Shown here piece by piece: positions 7,580 through 14,744 of a stretch of DNA of 33,422 nucleotides. Below the pieces are notes generated by a model. That model saw nothing but the letters and a program-made list of their open reading frames with translations. It was not told the origin of the DNA and made no database searches. The position numbers were made by a program, and so were the translations under genes. Position 1 is the stretch's first letter. Every line of letters starts with the position of its first letter. Source of the DNA: an uncultured Gardnerella sp. (GTDB lineage: Bacteria > Actinomycetota > Actinomycetes > Actinomycetales > Bifidobacteriaceae); the NCBI GenBank assembly GCA_947254595.1, contig CAMYED010000005.1, forward strand, positions 1-33,422, read 5' to 3'.

Positions 7580-7962
7580 GCCAAAACCTGACTAACACGA
7601 CTTTCTATCATCGCAGGCAATATGTGCATAGGATCTGGAATAAGAGGACATTTCACAACAATATTAGCCATATTCCCTCCTCGACTTACTTGTACAGAAG
7701 CTCCAGGCCCTGCAACTTTCTGAACAATACTTGCAGCAGCTTTATCGTCGTGATGAGTAACCATATAGTATGCAACTTGAGAAGCAGCATCATGACAATT
7801 CATAGTGCACACTACAGCCCTACCAACGCCCAAAAGCACTAAAACAAGCAGTATTGCACAAGGCAAAACTACAGCAAATTCAGCAGTTACAGCACCAAAA
7901 TCACGCGCATTAAAAGCATTAAAAGCGCGCAAAAAGCGCTTACGCACAATGTTTTTCAGCAT
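7576..7962 (-). CDS. tadE: TadE-family pseudopilin
   Basis: This 128-residue membrane-anchored protein has a prepilin-type signal: a basic N-terminus, then G-AVTAEFA followed by a hydrophobic helix (VVLPCAILLVLVLLGVGRAVV). Cleavage after Gly would leave Glu at +5 and Phe at +6, as in TadE proteins processed by the TadV/CpaA peptidase. The remainder is a small extracytoplasmic domain with two or three cysteines. Its likely role is a minor pilin or initiation factor for the Flp fibre. No prepilin peptidase gene is in this window, so it must be encoded elsewhere. The ATG at 7962 begins 35 nt after the flp stop. Confidence 0.88.
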   Translation of the reverse strand: MLKNIVRKRFLRAFNAFNARDFGAVTAEFAVVLPCAILLVLVLLGVGRAVVCTMNCHDAASQVAYYMVTHHDDKAAASIVQKVAGPGASVQVSRGGNMANIVVKCPLIPDPMHILPAMIESRVSQVLA

Positions 7963-7997
7963 AATAAGCTCACTTCATTCACATACAAACGTTACAA

Positions 7998-8273
7998 CTA
8001 GCTCATTTTCATAGCTTTTTTCACTAATTCAGTTAACGCTTTGCGAATGTCGTCCGATTTTAATATCGCAACTAGCAGCGCAGCAAAACCGGTTGCGGCA
8101 ATAATAACCACAGCGTATTCTGCAGTTACTGCGCCATCATCGTTTTGCTTAATACTTCTAAAACACTTATTATTTTTTTGTTTCAATTGTTCTTCTATTA
8201 CCGCTAGTTTTTCATCAACTTGCATAATCGACACAGAGTATCGAGCTACAAGTTTTTGCATTATCCCAACCAT
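7998..8273 (-). CDS. flp: Flp-type major pilin candidate (DUF4244-like)
   Basis: This 91-residue protein has a charged 46-residue leader and the site G-AVTAEYAVV. Cleavage after Gly leaves Glu+5 and Tyr+6, the signature of Flp/type IVb pilins. One hydrophobic helix follows (VVIIAATGFAALLVAIL), then a short amphipathic tail rich in Lys. The mature form would be about 45 residues, normal for Flp. The family resembles actinobacterial DUF4244. The ATG at 8273 is supported by AAGGGAAAGG upstream; the long leader is unusual, and later ATG codons would shorten it. It sits between tadC and tadE, the usual place for the structural pilin, and has its own upstream spacer with a DnaA-box-like motif. Confidence 0.87.
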   Translation of the reverse strand: MVGIMQKLVARYSVSIMQVDEKLAVIEEQLKQKNNKCFRSIKQNDDGAVTAEYAVVIIAATGFAALLVAILKSDDIRKALTELVKKAMKMS

Positions 8274-8362
8274 AATCTTGTACCTTTCCCTTCAAAATAT
8301 CCGAAATTTTCGGATAAAAATATTTTCCCAATTTAATCCGTAATATCCAATAAAAAATCTTC

Positions 8363-8378
8363 ATTGTGGATAAAAGCT
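8363..8378 (-). promoter_or_regulatory. 16-bp motif with DnaA-box core upstream of flp
   Basis: The minus strand reads AGCTTTTATCCACAAT, about 90 nt before the flp start. The same 16 bases occur at 12174-12189 before tadZ. The core TTATCCACA (8365-8373) equals the classical DnaA box. Function here is inference. Confidence 0.5.
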
Positions 8379-8410
8379 AATGAACGCTACTAATAGCTAA
8401 TAAACAAACA

Positions 8411-9067
8411 TTAATGCATAAACGAAGCAACCGTTGGAAGAATCCCCAAACATATAAAAGACGGCAAAAAACATAATCCAACTGGAAGAAGCAAACGCAC
8501 AGACAATTTAGACGTTTCCTGCTTGGCAACATTCGCCATAGTTTGTTCATAATGCTTAGAAAGAGCCTCCAACACAGGCACAGGAGAAGACCCGGCGCAC
8601 CACGATTCACGCAAAGCAGACTTAAGCCAGCTTGCCAATATTGTTGAAGAATCTGTTTCTTCATGCGCAAAGTCCGAAACATTTTTATTACACGCACTTT
8701 TTTTAACAAAAGAACCATTCACATACGCAGGAGACCAAGCTTCACGCCAGGTGTCACCAAGCATCAAAGCTTTCGACACGTCACAAAGCCACAATCCATG
8801 GCCTCCAGGTAAAACTGAGCCTACTGAAAACAAGGCTCTAGGAATAGCAACACCACTTTTCAAAGCAACAATAATCATGTGCAAGCCTAGTAAAGGATCC
8901 AAATCTTTCGAACTGGAATTACGCCATTCATACTTCAATAGTTGCGAGTCAAAAAATAAAGTCCTGCGCTCAACAAATTCGCGCACGCTAAATCGCAAAT
9001 TGCAAAACTGCCATGCCATTACTAAAAACACCGGCACAATAAGCCAAAGCTGCATTTCGTATTGCAT
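8411..9067 (-). CDS. tadC: TadC-like type II secretion F-domain protein
   Basis: This 218-residue inner-membrane protein has an N-terminal membrane helix (LWLIVPVFLVMAWQF). A cytosolic GspF-like domain follows (LLGLHMIIVALKSGVAIPRALFSVG ... LSKHYEQTMANVAKQETSKLSVRLLLPVG). The end is a hydrophobic hairpin (LLLPVGLCFLPSFICLGILPTVASF). This matches the smaller actinobacterial form of TadC, shorter than proteobacterial TadC. With TadB it should form the membrane platform driven by the TadA ATPase. The ATG at 9067 has a GGTGGG tract upstream. Gene order tadA-tadB-tadC-flp supports the assignment. Confidence 0.85.
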   Translation of the reverse strand: MQYEMQLWLIVPVFLVMAWQFCNLRFSVREFVERRTLFFDSQLLKYEWRNSSSKDLDPLLGLHMIIVALKSGVAIPRALFSVGSVLPGGHGLWLCDVSKALMLGDTWREAWSPAYVNGSFVKKSACNKNVSDFAHEETDSSTILASWLKSALRESWCAGSSPVPVLEALSKHYEQTMANVAKQETSKLSVRLLLPVGLCFLPSFICLGILPTVASFMH

Positions 9068-9135
9068 ACTTCACCCACCTAAAATTTTGCTAAAATAAAA
9101 CTTTGCAAAACTAAAGCCTTACTAACGTAAAGCAG

Positions 9136-9167
9136 TACTAAACCAAATCCTTACTAAACCAAATCCT
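9136..9167. repeat. 16-bp perfect tandem duplication in the tadB-tadC spacer
   Basis: TACTAAACCAAATCCT occurs twice head to tail in the 115-nt spacer between tadC and tadB. Confidence 0.9.
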
Positions 9168-9182
9168 TGCCAGATTAAAACT

Positions 9183-9758
9183 TCATCTTCTTGAAACCGC
9201 ACTTTCTACAACGCGCCGAGAAGTGCTTAGCATAGATTTCACCCACACAAAACCTAAAACGTAAAATATTGCTCCAACTGTTAATAAAATAAACCCATGA
9301 GTTGTTGTAAGAAGCATAAAAATAGGATTACCGCCCATCAATTCACCTGCAAAAAGAGCTAAAACAGGTAAAGCAGTAAGCAATTTTATAGTAGCTTCCG
9401 GCATTGCGGACACGTCCGCACGCAAATCTTCCGCACGTTTTTTAGCATGATACGAAGCCGCGGTCGCTTCTACACAAGTTGCCATAGTGCATCCCAAAGT
9501 ATTGCTCAATTCGTACGCAGCCATAAGATTTTCAGAAACAATTCGCATATATTTTTCAACATTTTTGCGCCGCTTTGCAGATATAACGCGATTTTTAGGC
9601 AAGCACCTCGCATAAAGCCAATTGTAAATAAGCTTTACATTCACAACGCCTGAAACATTATTTTGCTTAATTTCAGCGTCGTTTTGTATTACACGCTCAA
9701 AAGTTGAGCCAGCCCGCAAAGATGCAACTAAACCCGCAAGCGCTTCCTCAATGTCCAT
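9183..9758 (-). CDS. tadB: TadB-like type II secretion F-domain protein
   Basis: This 191-residue protein begins directly with a GspF-like helical domain (ALAGLVASLRAGSTFERVI, then VSENLMAAYELSNTLGCTMATCVEA). It ends in two or three membrane helices (LLTALPVLALFAGELMG, FILLTVGAIFYVLGFVWV). The N-terminal membrane helices of longer TadB proteins are missing. The start is well supported by GAGG seven bases before the ATG at 9758, and the 119-nt spacer to tadA is too small for a missing part. It probably pairs with TadC as the pilus assembly platform. Confidence 0.84.
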   Translation of the reverse strand: MDIEEALAGLVASLRAGSTFERVIQNDAEIKQNNVSGVVNVKLIYNWLYARCLPKNRVISAKRRKNVEKYMRIVSENLMAAYELSNTLGCTMATCVEATAASYHAKKRAEDLRADVSAMPEATIKLLTALPVLALFAGELMGGNPIFMLLTTTHGFILLTVGAIFYVLGFVWVKSMLSTSRRVVESAVSRR

Positions 9759-9785
9759 ATTCGTACCTCAAATCATATTCACACT

Positions 9786-9823
9786 AATATTTATGCTCAA
9801 ATCCAATATTTATGCTCAAATCC
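9786..9823. repeat. 19-bp perfect tandem duplication in the tadA-tadB spacer
   Basis: AATATTTATGCTCAAATCC is present twice head to tail in the spacer between tadA and tadB. It is one of several short duplications in this cluster. Confidence 0.9.
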
Positions 9824-9877
9824 AAATACCAATCCACACTTACCCCCGAGTTAAACGCGATTCACAAAATCAATTTG

Positions 9878-10942
9878 CTAAATAGATCGCGAAAATGCGC
9901 GCAAATCCTCAGAAAGTTGCCATTGACGAGCAAATTTAGCCCATTCAGGAAAAGATTCCATTCGAATACTGTCGTCTCTTAAACGCTCCAAACGTAGAAC
10001 AGAAACGCCTTGCAAACCTCCTCCCGGCAAATACTCTAAAACGCCTAATTCTTTAACCATTCGTCTACCGTCAAACTCGCGCTCTACGTGAATAACTACG
10101 TCAAAAGCGCCAGCAGCTAAAGAACATAAAGCCGCAGGAGATAATCCAGCTAGCAACCCTAAAGACATAAGTCGCGCAGGAACTTTACCAACTTCGTCCG
10201 CGTGCAAAGTAGTCATTCCACCCTTATGCCCCGAAGTAAAAACTCGCAGCAAATCAGCAATTTCTTCACCTCTGCACTCGCCTAAAATAATACGATCTGG
10301 GCGCATTCTTAACGTTGCTTTTACCAATTGGGATAAGCCAATCGCACCAACACCTTCAACGTTGGCTTCGCGCACACCTAATGACACATGATTTGCAGTT
10401 AATTCACCCAATTCGCGAGTTTCTTCAACAGAAACAATGCGATCTTGCGGATTCGCAGCAGCTAGCAAAGCTTTCATAAGCGTTGTTTTACCGGAGCCTG
10501 TGCTACCAGTAATAAGCATATTCGCCTTAAGCTTTACAAGAACGCTTAAAATGTGCGCCAATTCTTTCGACATCATCCCCTTATTACTCAAAGCTAGTAA
10601 ATCATAACGTTTTAGCGCCGGAAAACGAATTGATAACGCTGCACCTTGCGCAACAATAGGAGCTAAAACAGCGTGAATACGGATTCCTGAATTAGTAGAA
10701 GCATCAGCAATCGGGCACGCATCATCTAATCTTTTACCCAACTGAGCGCAAAGCCAAACAGCATACTCTCGAAGCAGAGACGGATTTTTAAGCGGAACTC
10801 TAGGAACGCACTCCTGCAAGCCTTTACCAGCATCCACCCAAACACGCCCTTCCTCGCTAACAACAAGATCCGTAACGCGCGAGTCGTTCGCAAATTCTTG
10901 CAAAATACCAAAATCGAGATTAATTAAATTATTTACGACCAT
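9878..10942 (-). CDS. tadA: TadA/CpaF-type secretion ATPase
   Basis: This 354-residue cytosolic ATPase powers Flp pilus assembly. The Walker A site GSTGSGKT is at residues 146-153. An arginine-rich middle follows, with VSVEETRELG, the Walker B region RIILGECRGEE at about 217-227, and the His box HKGGMTTLHAD near 240-249. These are the hallmarks of the type II/IV secretion ATPase family. I chose the ATG at 10942: AAGGGG stands seven bases upstream and it overlaps the preceding tadZ gene by only 14 nt. An in-frame start at 11017 would add 25 residues but overlap tadZ much further. Overlap with tadZ indicates one transcript. Confidence 0.94.
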   Translation of the reverse strand: MVVNNLINLDFGILQEFANDSRVTDLVVSEEGRVWVDAGKGLQECVPRVPLKNPSLLREYAVWLCAQLGKRLDDACPIADASTNSGIRIHAVLAPIVAQGAALSIRFPALKRYDLLALSNKGMMSKELAHILSVLVKLKANMLITGSTGSGKTTLMKALLAAANPQDRIVSVEETRELGELTANHVSLGVREANVEGVGAIGLSQLVKATLRMRPDRIILGECRGEEIADLLRVFTSGHKGGMTTLHADEVGKVPARLMSLGLLAGLSPAALCSLAAGAFDVVIHVEREFDGRRMVKELGVLEYLPGGGLQGVSVLRLERLRDDSIRMESFPEWAKFARQWQLSEDLRAFSRSI

Positions 10943-12164
10943 ATTTACCCCTTGAAAACGCAGAATGTTTATACTTGCGACATTTAGCCGATTCTTCTTT
11001 CGCACACTGCATAACATCCCCCAAAAGCCAACAATCTAACTTTTGAATAGTTGATTTCATGCCAGAAGGAATATTGCAAATACCGTAGCCCCCTATAATA
11101 TCCGCGTATAAATGAGCGTCGTAAGGTAGCACGCCAAAAATTGAAGTAGTTAAATATTCTTCAGCTTCATCAATACTTAAAATATAAGATTTTGCGAGCA
11201 AACCGCGCGGCGCTATTCCTACCGTAGCGAATTTATTGTTTAGAATTTCAACATTCAGAGTCGAATTAAGCTTTTGCACAAACGCACGAAAACGCGCTAA
11301 ATCTAGCACAGATAATTCAACGGCCGTCAATGTTGCAGAATTAGCAAGCTGCGGAATGTTACTATAAGCCTTAAACGCTGAGTCGCCGGCACCAATATCT
11401 ACGATAACAACATCGCAAGCATCAGCCAAACCACGAATTGCAGCCTCAACCACCCATGGATCAGGCTGTTTACCACGCCACGGCGAAAATGCTAAAACAT
11501 CAACATTATCCCAATGCACTAATTCGTTACAAAGCACGTACCCATCGCAACGGCCAAGAGGCGCATCAACTTCCTGCAAGCGACGACCTTCATCGGACTC
11601 TAAACCAAGAAGAACATCCAAACCACCGTGAGTTAAATCAGCATCAACAAGAGCCACATGCTGACCTTTTTCGCTTATTCGATACGCAAGAAGAGATAAT
11701 AATGTACTTAGCCCAACACCATCAGTAGCAGACGTACCAACTAATATATTTGGCGGCAGAGGCTCGAATAATTTGCTATCAACCTGCGAGCGCTCGCAAA
11801 AAGATTTTGTAGATTCTTGAATTGCAATATCGTTAGATTGAGACGGCAAAGACGCAACAATTGTACAATCATCCAAATCAACATTCGAATACGATCTCGA
11901 TTGCGGAGGATAAACATATCTCTGCGAATAATTCAAATCAGCAGAATATTCACCCACACTATTCCCTGAAAGCGCGCTTGAAGAAGGCGTTGAAGTTACG
12001 TTTGCATTTGCGGGCACATTTGTTCCTGTACGCGCATTTGCTCCTGTACGCACATTTGTTTTTGCAGACACATTCGCGTTTGCAGCAATATTTGCATTTG
12101 TAGTAGTAATTAAATTGATACCCATGCGCCTATTGAAGCGCATTAAGCAATAAGTTGGCAACAC
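10929..12164 (-). CDS. tadZ: TadZ/CpaE-like ATPase-fold protein
   Basis: This protein of up to 411 residues heads the pilus operon. Residues 21-60 are a low-complexity linker of Asn/Ala/Thr-rich hexads (18-bp DNA units). From about 138 a MinD/ParA-type domain begins: the P-loop position is GTSATDGVGLST (143-154), ALVDADLTHGGLD follows at about 171, and DVVIVDIGAGDS is at 251-262. The P-loop lacks the usual lysine, so ATP hydrolysis may be weak or lost, as I recall for actinobacterial CpaE-like relatives. Such proteins place the Tad machine in the cell. The start is uncertain: 12164 is a GTG without clear ribosome site; ATG codons at 12143 and 12125 (AGG four bases upstream) are alternatives. 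Confidence 0.85.
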   Translation of the reverse strand: MLPTYCLMRFNRRMGINLITTTNANIAANANVSAKTNVRTGANARTGTNVPANANVTSTPSSSALSGNSVGEYSADLNYSQRYVYPPQSRSYSNVDLDDCTIVASLPSQSNDIAIQESTKSFCERSQVDSKLFEPLPPNILVGTSATDGVGLSTLLSLLAYRISEKGQHVALVDADLTHGGLDVLLGLESDEGRRLQEVDAPLGRCDGYVLCNELVHWDNVDVLAFSPWRGKQPDPWVVEAAIRGLADACDVVIVDIGAGDSAFKAYSNIPQLANSATLTAVELSVLDLARFRAFVQKLNSTLNVEILNNKFATVGIAPRGLLAKSYILSIDEAEEYLTTSIFGVLPYDAHLYADIIGGYGICNIPSGMKSTIQKLDCWLLGDVMQCAKEESAKCRKYKHSAFSRGKYGRK

Positions 12165-12173
12165 TTAAACGCA

Positions 12174-12225
12174 ATTGTGGATAAAAGCTTAAAAACGTTG
12201 AAAATAAGCCAAAAACTTATACACA
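12174..12225. promoter_or_regulatory. Two DnaA-box-like sites upstream of tadZ
   Basis: TTATCCACA (minus strand, 12176-12184) lies within the 16-bp sequence shared with the flp upstream region. TTATACACA (plus strand, 12217-12225) also fits TTATNCACA. Both are in the 97-nt spacer between the ClC gene and tadZ. Two sites are too few for an origin, and regulation by DnaA is only a possibility. Confidence 0.4.
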
Positions 12226-12261
12226 AACTCGACTACATACAGAATTTAGAAAATGCGCAAA

Positions 12262-13635
12262 TTATTTTTTATTCTGAAAAGAATCTAATACAAGATCCCC
12301 ATGAGTTTGCATATAACGTTCAAGCAACTCGCCATAAATTGGCTTAGTTTTCAAAACATCCGAAACTAGCAGCGCAATAAATGCGGACGCAGCAACCGGC
12401 AAAGTATGAATCATTGTTCCAGACATTTCCACAGTCAACAAAATTGAAGTCAACGGAGCTTTTACCGACGCAGACAACGTACCAGCCATCACGCATACAG
12501 CAAACACGGGAACAAACTTCGAATCAACAGCAAATGCAGAAAAACCAGTAATACTTCTTGCAGCAACACCGCCGGCAAGAGCACCAACCGCAAGAATCGG
12601 CATAAAAATACCGCCTGGAGCGCCGCAGCCAAAGCTTGTAGACGTAAAAAGCATCTTCGCAACAAACAACAAGCACAACACCGCTATACTCGTTTTACCA
12701 TATTCCGAAAGGCGCACAAGATTAGAACCTCCGCCAAGAACTTCCGGAAGGAACAATCCAACAGGTATTGCAATTAAGCAAGCAACAATAACAGGCATCC
12801 ACTTAGGCAAATAGCCGTACAAAGTTTGCAAACCAAGAAGCGAACGGTTCATTAAAGAACCTACAAAACCGGCAAAAATGCCAAGAGGAATCAGCCAAAA
12901 ATGCAAAGTCATAGGCAAATCCGGAATCTGCCCAAAATCAAGCACAGGACGCAATCCAAAACAAGTTTGAGAAACAAAATCAGCAAAAAGAGAAGCAACA
13001 GCAGCGCCCATCAAAACCGTAGACGATATTCCATGCTGAACCTCTTCCAAAGCGAACATAACACCAGAAAGTGGCGCAGAAAATGCTGCAGAAAGACCAG
13101 CCGCAGCCCCAGCGGTCACAACATAATGCTCTTGAATATCGTCGCGTTTACCTTTACGGAATATTCTTGACAACATTTGCGCTCCGCAAGCACCAATCTG
13201 AATCGACGGACCCTCACGCCCAAGAGACAATCCAAACAAAGAGCCAAGCAAACCAGCAACGAATCGAACCGGCAAAATAGTATGCCAACGCATATTCAAT
13301 CCGCGATTAACATAGCCAACAACTTGCGGAATACCACTTCCAGAAGCCATGCTTTCTTTAATACTCATCCAACCGATAACAAGCCCAAAAATAACGGCAG
13401 CAACCAGGCACGCTACAATCCACCACGCATTGTGCCAAACCTGCAAATACACCCAACGCGCAAAATCCGTACCACATTCAATGCCAAGCCTGTAGAGAGC
13501 AACAAGAGAACCAGAAACCACGCCAACAAATACGCCTGCTAATATTACTTTCCAACGAAGCTGCAGAAAAGTTTCACCAATCCTAGAAAATCGTTCTTTA
13601 ACAAAGCTCATTACATTCTTCAGGTTCACTACCAC
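12262..13635 (-). CDS. ClC-family chloride/proton antiporter
   Basis: This 457-residue membrane protein has about ten hydrophobic segments. The selectivity signatures are present: GSGIPQV (residues 99-105), GREGPSIQ (139-146, gating Glu141) and GCGAPGGIFMP. The pair EE at 197-198 (ALEEVQ) matches the internal proton glutamate of the E. coli exchanger, so it is probably an antiporter and not a channel. The serine of GSGIP argues for chloride rather than the fluoride-specific CLC-F type. The start at 13635 is a GTG; an ATG at 13611 is an equally plausible start. It lies downstream of two crcB genes in the same direction, with a 93-nt AT-rich spacer. Confidence 0.93.
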   Translation of the reverse strand: MVVNLKNVMSFVKERFSRIGETFLQLRWKVILAGVFVGVVSGSLVALYRLGIECGTDFARWVYLQVWHNAWWIVACLVAAVIFGLVIGWMSIKESMASGSGIPQVVGYVNRGLNMRWHTILPVRFVAGLLGSLFGLSLGREGPSIQIGACGAQMLSRIFRKGKRDDIQEHYVVTAGAAAGLSAAFSAPLSGVMFALEEVQHGISSTVLMGAAVASLFADFVSQTCFGLRPVLDFGQIPDLPMTLHFWLIPLGIFAGFVGSLMNRSLLGLQTLYGYLPKWMPVIVACLIAIPVGLFLPEVLGGGSNLVRLSEYGKTSIAVLCLLFVAKMLFTSTSFGCGAPGGIFMPILAVGALAGGVAARSITGFSAFAVDSKFVPVFAVCVMAGTLSASVKAPLTSILLTVEMSGTMIHTLPVAASAFIALLVSDVLKTKPIYGELLERYMQTHGDLVLDSFQNKK

Positions 13636-13728
13636 TCGATTCTGCGCAAATTATTTATATGCAAATTATTTAGATATAAATTATTTATATATAAAATGGT
13701 TAAATTTTGCCTAAGATTCTCAACAATA

Positions 13729-14139
13729 CTAAAGCAGAGGCAATAACAAAATTTGTGAACTAACGTAGCCAACCGAAGCGGCCAAGAAAGGCGCAACCAA
13801 TTCAGCAACGAGCAGAAAAACACCATCTTTCATGCGCTTATTTTGAATAAGATGCACGCCTTCAAAAATAGCAGTAGAAAAAGTCGAAAATCCACCCAAG
13901 AATCCCAAAACCATAGCGAAAACAAAAGGCACGCCGAACATAATTCCAACAGCAACAAAAATATTCGACACAACTCCTAAAGCAAACGAAGCAACGCAAT
14001 TAATAAACAATGTTGCAACAGGAACATCACTTTCGTGAGACTCAGATATTTTTTTAGTCATGAAGCATCTTAAAACAGCACCTAAACCGCCAAAAAAGCA
14101 AGGCAAAACAAATATCATCAAAGAGTATAAATAAGACAT
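13729..14139 (-). CDS. crcB: Fluoride channel subunit CrcB/FluC (second copy)
   Basis: This 136-residue protein has four membrane helices. Family motifs seen are GGLGAVLR near the N-terminus, TLFINCVASFALG in helix 2 (conserved Asn), and GFLGGFSTFSTAIFE in helix 3 with the phenylalanine track. It forms the dual-topology Fluc channel that lets fluoride leave the cell. The start ATG overlaps the stop of the first crcB by one base (TGATG), with AAGGA upstream; a GTG three bases earlier is possible. Two different adjacent copies suggest a heterodimer of opposite orientation. Confidence 0.93.
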   Translation of the reverse strand: MSYLYSLMIFVLPCFFGGLGAVLRCFMTKKISESHESDVPVATLFINCVASFALGVVSNIFVAVGIMFGVPFVFAMVLGFLGGFSTFSTAIFEGVHLIQNKRMKDGVFLLVAELVAPFLAASVGYVSSQILLLPLL

Positions 14140-14639
14140 CACTTCACATCCTTACCGTCAAGATTAGCAGAAGATTTCACGCTTCTTCTTTTAATACGAC
14201 GCGCGATTGCGCCTCCAAGCCAGCTGCCAACGAAAGTTATTAGAATGGCTAATATTAACGAAACCACCATTCCCAAAACAGCAAGCATTGCGCGCGGAGT
14301 AACAAAAGATACAGCACCTTCGAACGCGAAAGTAGACATAGTTGACAATCCGCCGCAAAAACCAGTTCCTAAAGCGTATTTATAAAAAGTTTGCTTCGCT
14401 TTAGGCAACGCATTAACAGACACTGCAGTAACGAAAGCGAAAATAAAGCAAGCAATCATATTCGACAAAAACGTGCCCAAAGTAAGCTGGCCGAATATAA
14501 GCGAATGCCCATCGCTAGGGTAAATTATGCGTGATGCGGAAGAAATAATTGAGCGAACAAACGCTCCACAAGTGCCGCCAATAAAAACTAGATAATACAA
14601 TTTTTTATTAGCGTTATTAGCATTATTTATTTTTTTCAT
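14139..14639 (-). CDS. crcB: Fluoride channel subunit CrcB/FluC (first copy)
   Basis: This 166-residue, four-helix membrane protein carries GGTCGAFVRS, LGTFLSNMIACF (conserved Asn) and GFCGGLSTMSTFAFE. The C-terminal tail is basic (ARRIKRRS), fitting a fixed topology opposite to the partner. The ATG at 14639 is chosen because a perfect GGAGGA stands at the right distance. A longer frame to 14693 has no ribosome site and overlaps the terminator of purA. It is expected to pair with the next gene product as a heterodimeric Fluc channel. No fluoride riboswitch is recognisable in the short leader. Confidence 0.93.
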   Translation of the reverse strand: MKKINNANNANKKLYYLVFIGGTCGAFVRSIISSASRIIYPSDGHSLIFGQLTLGTFLSNMIACFIFAFVTAVSVNALPKAKQTFYKYALGTGFCGGLSTMSTFAFEGAVSFVTPRAMLAVLGMVVSLILAILITFVGSWLGGAIARRIKRRSVKSSANLDGKDVK

Positions 14640-14682
14640 CCTCACTCCTCCTAGTTTTATCGCAACTACTATTGTTATAAAC

Positions 14683-14717
14683 CAAAACGACACTCTCAGT
14701 TGAGAAGTGCCGTTTTG
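14683..14717 (-). terminator. Intrinsic terminator after purA
   Basis: A stem AAAACGGCACT-TCTC / GAGA-GTGTCGTTTT (one G-U pair, four-base loop AACT) lies about 28 nt beyond the purA stop. The T-rich GTTTTGGTTT follows on the minus strand. The near symmetry could also serve the other strand. Confidence 0.75.
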
Positions 14718-14744
14718 TTAAATTAAGCATTAGCAGAATAAAAT

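Noticed and set aside
12174..12225. Replication origin
   Set aside because: Only two DnaA-type boxes, and no dnaA, dnaN or extended AT-rich unwinding region in the window.
14640..14744. Fluoride riboswitch before crcB
   Set aside because: The leader is occupied by the purA terminator and the ribosome site; no match to the fluoride aptamer consensus as I know it.
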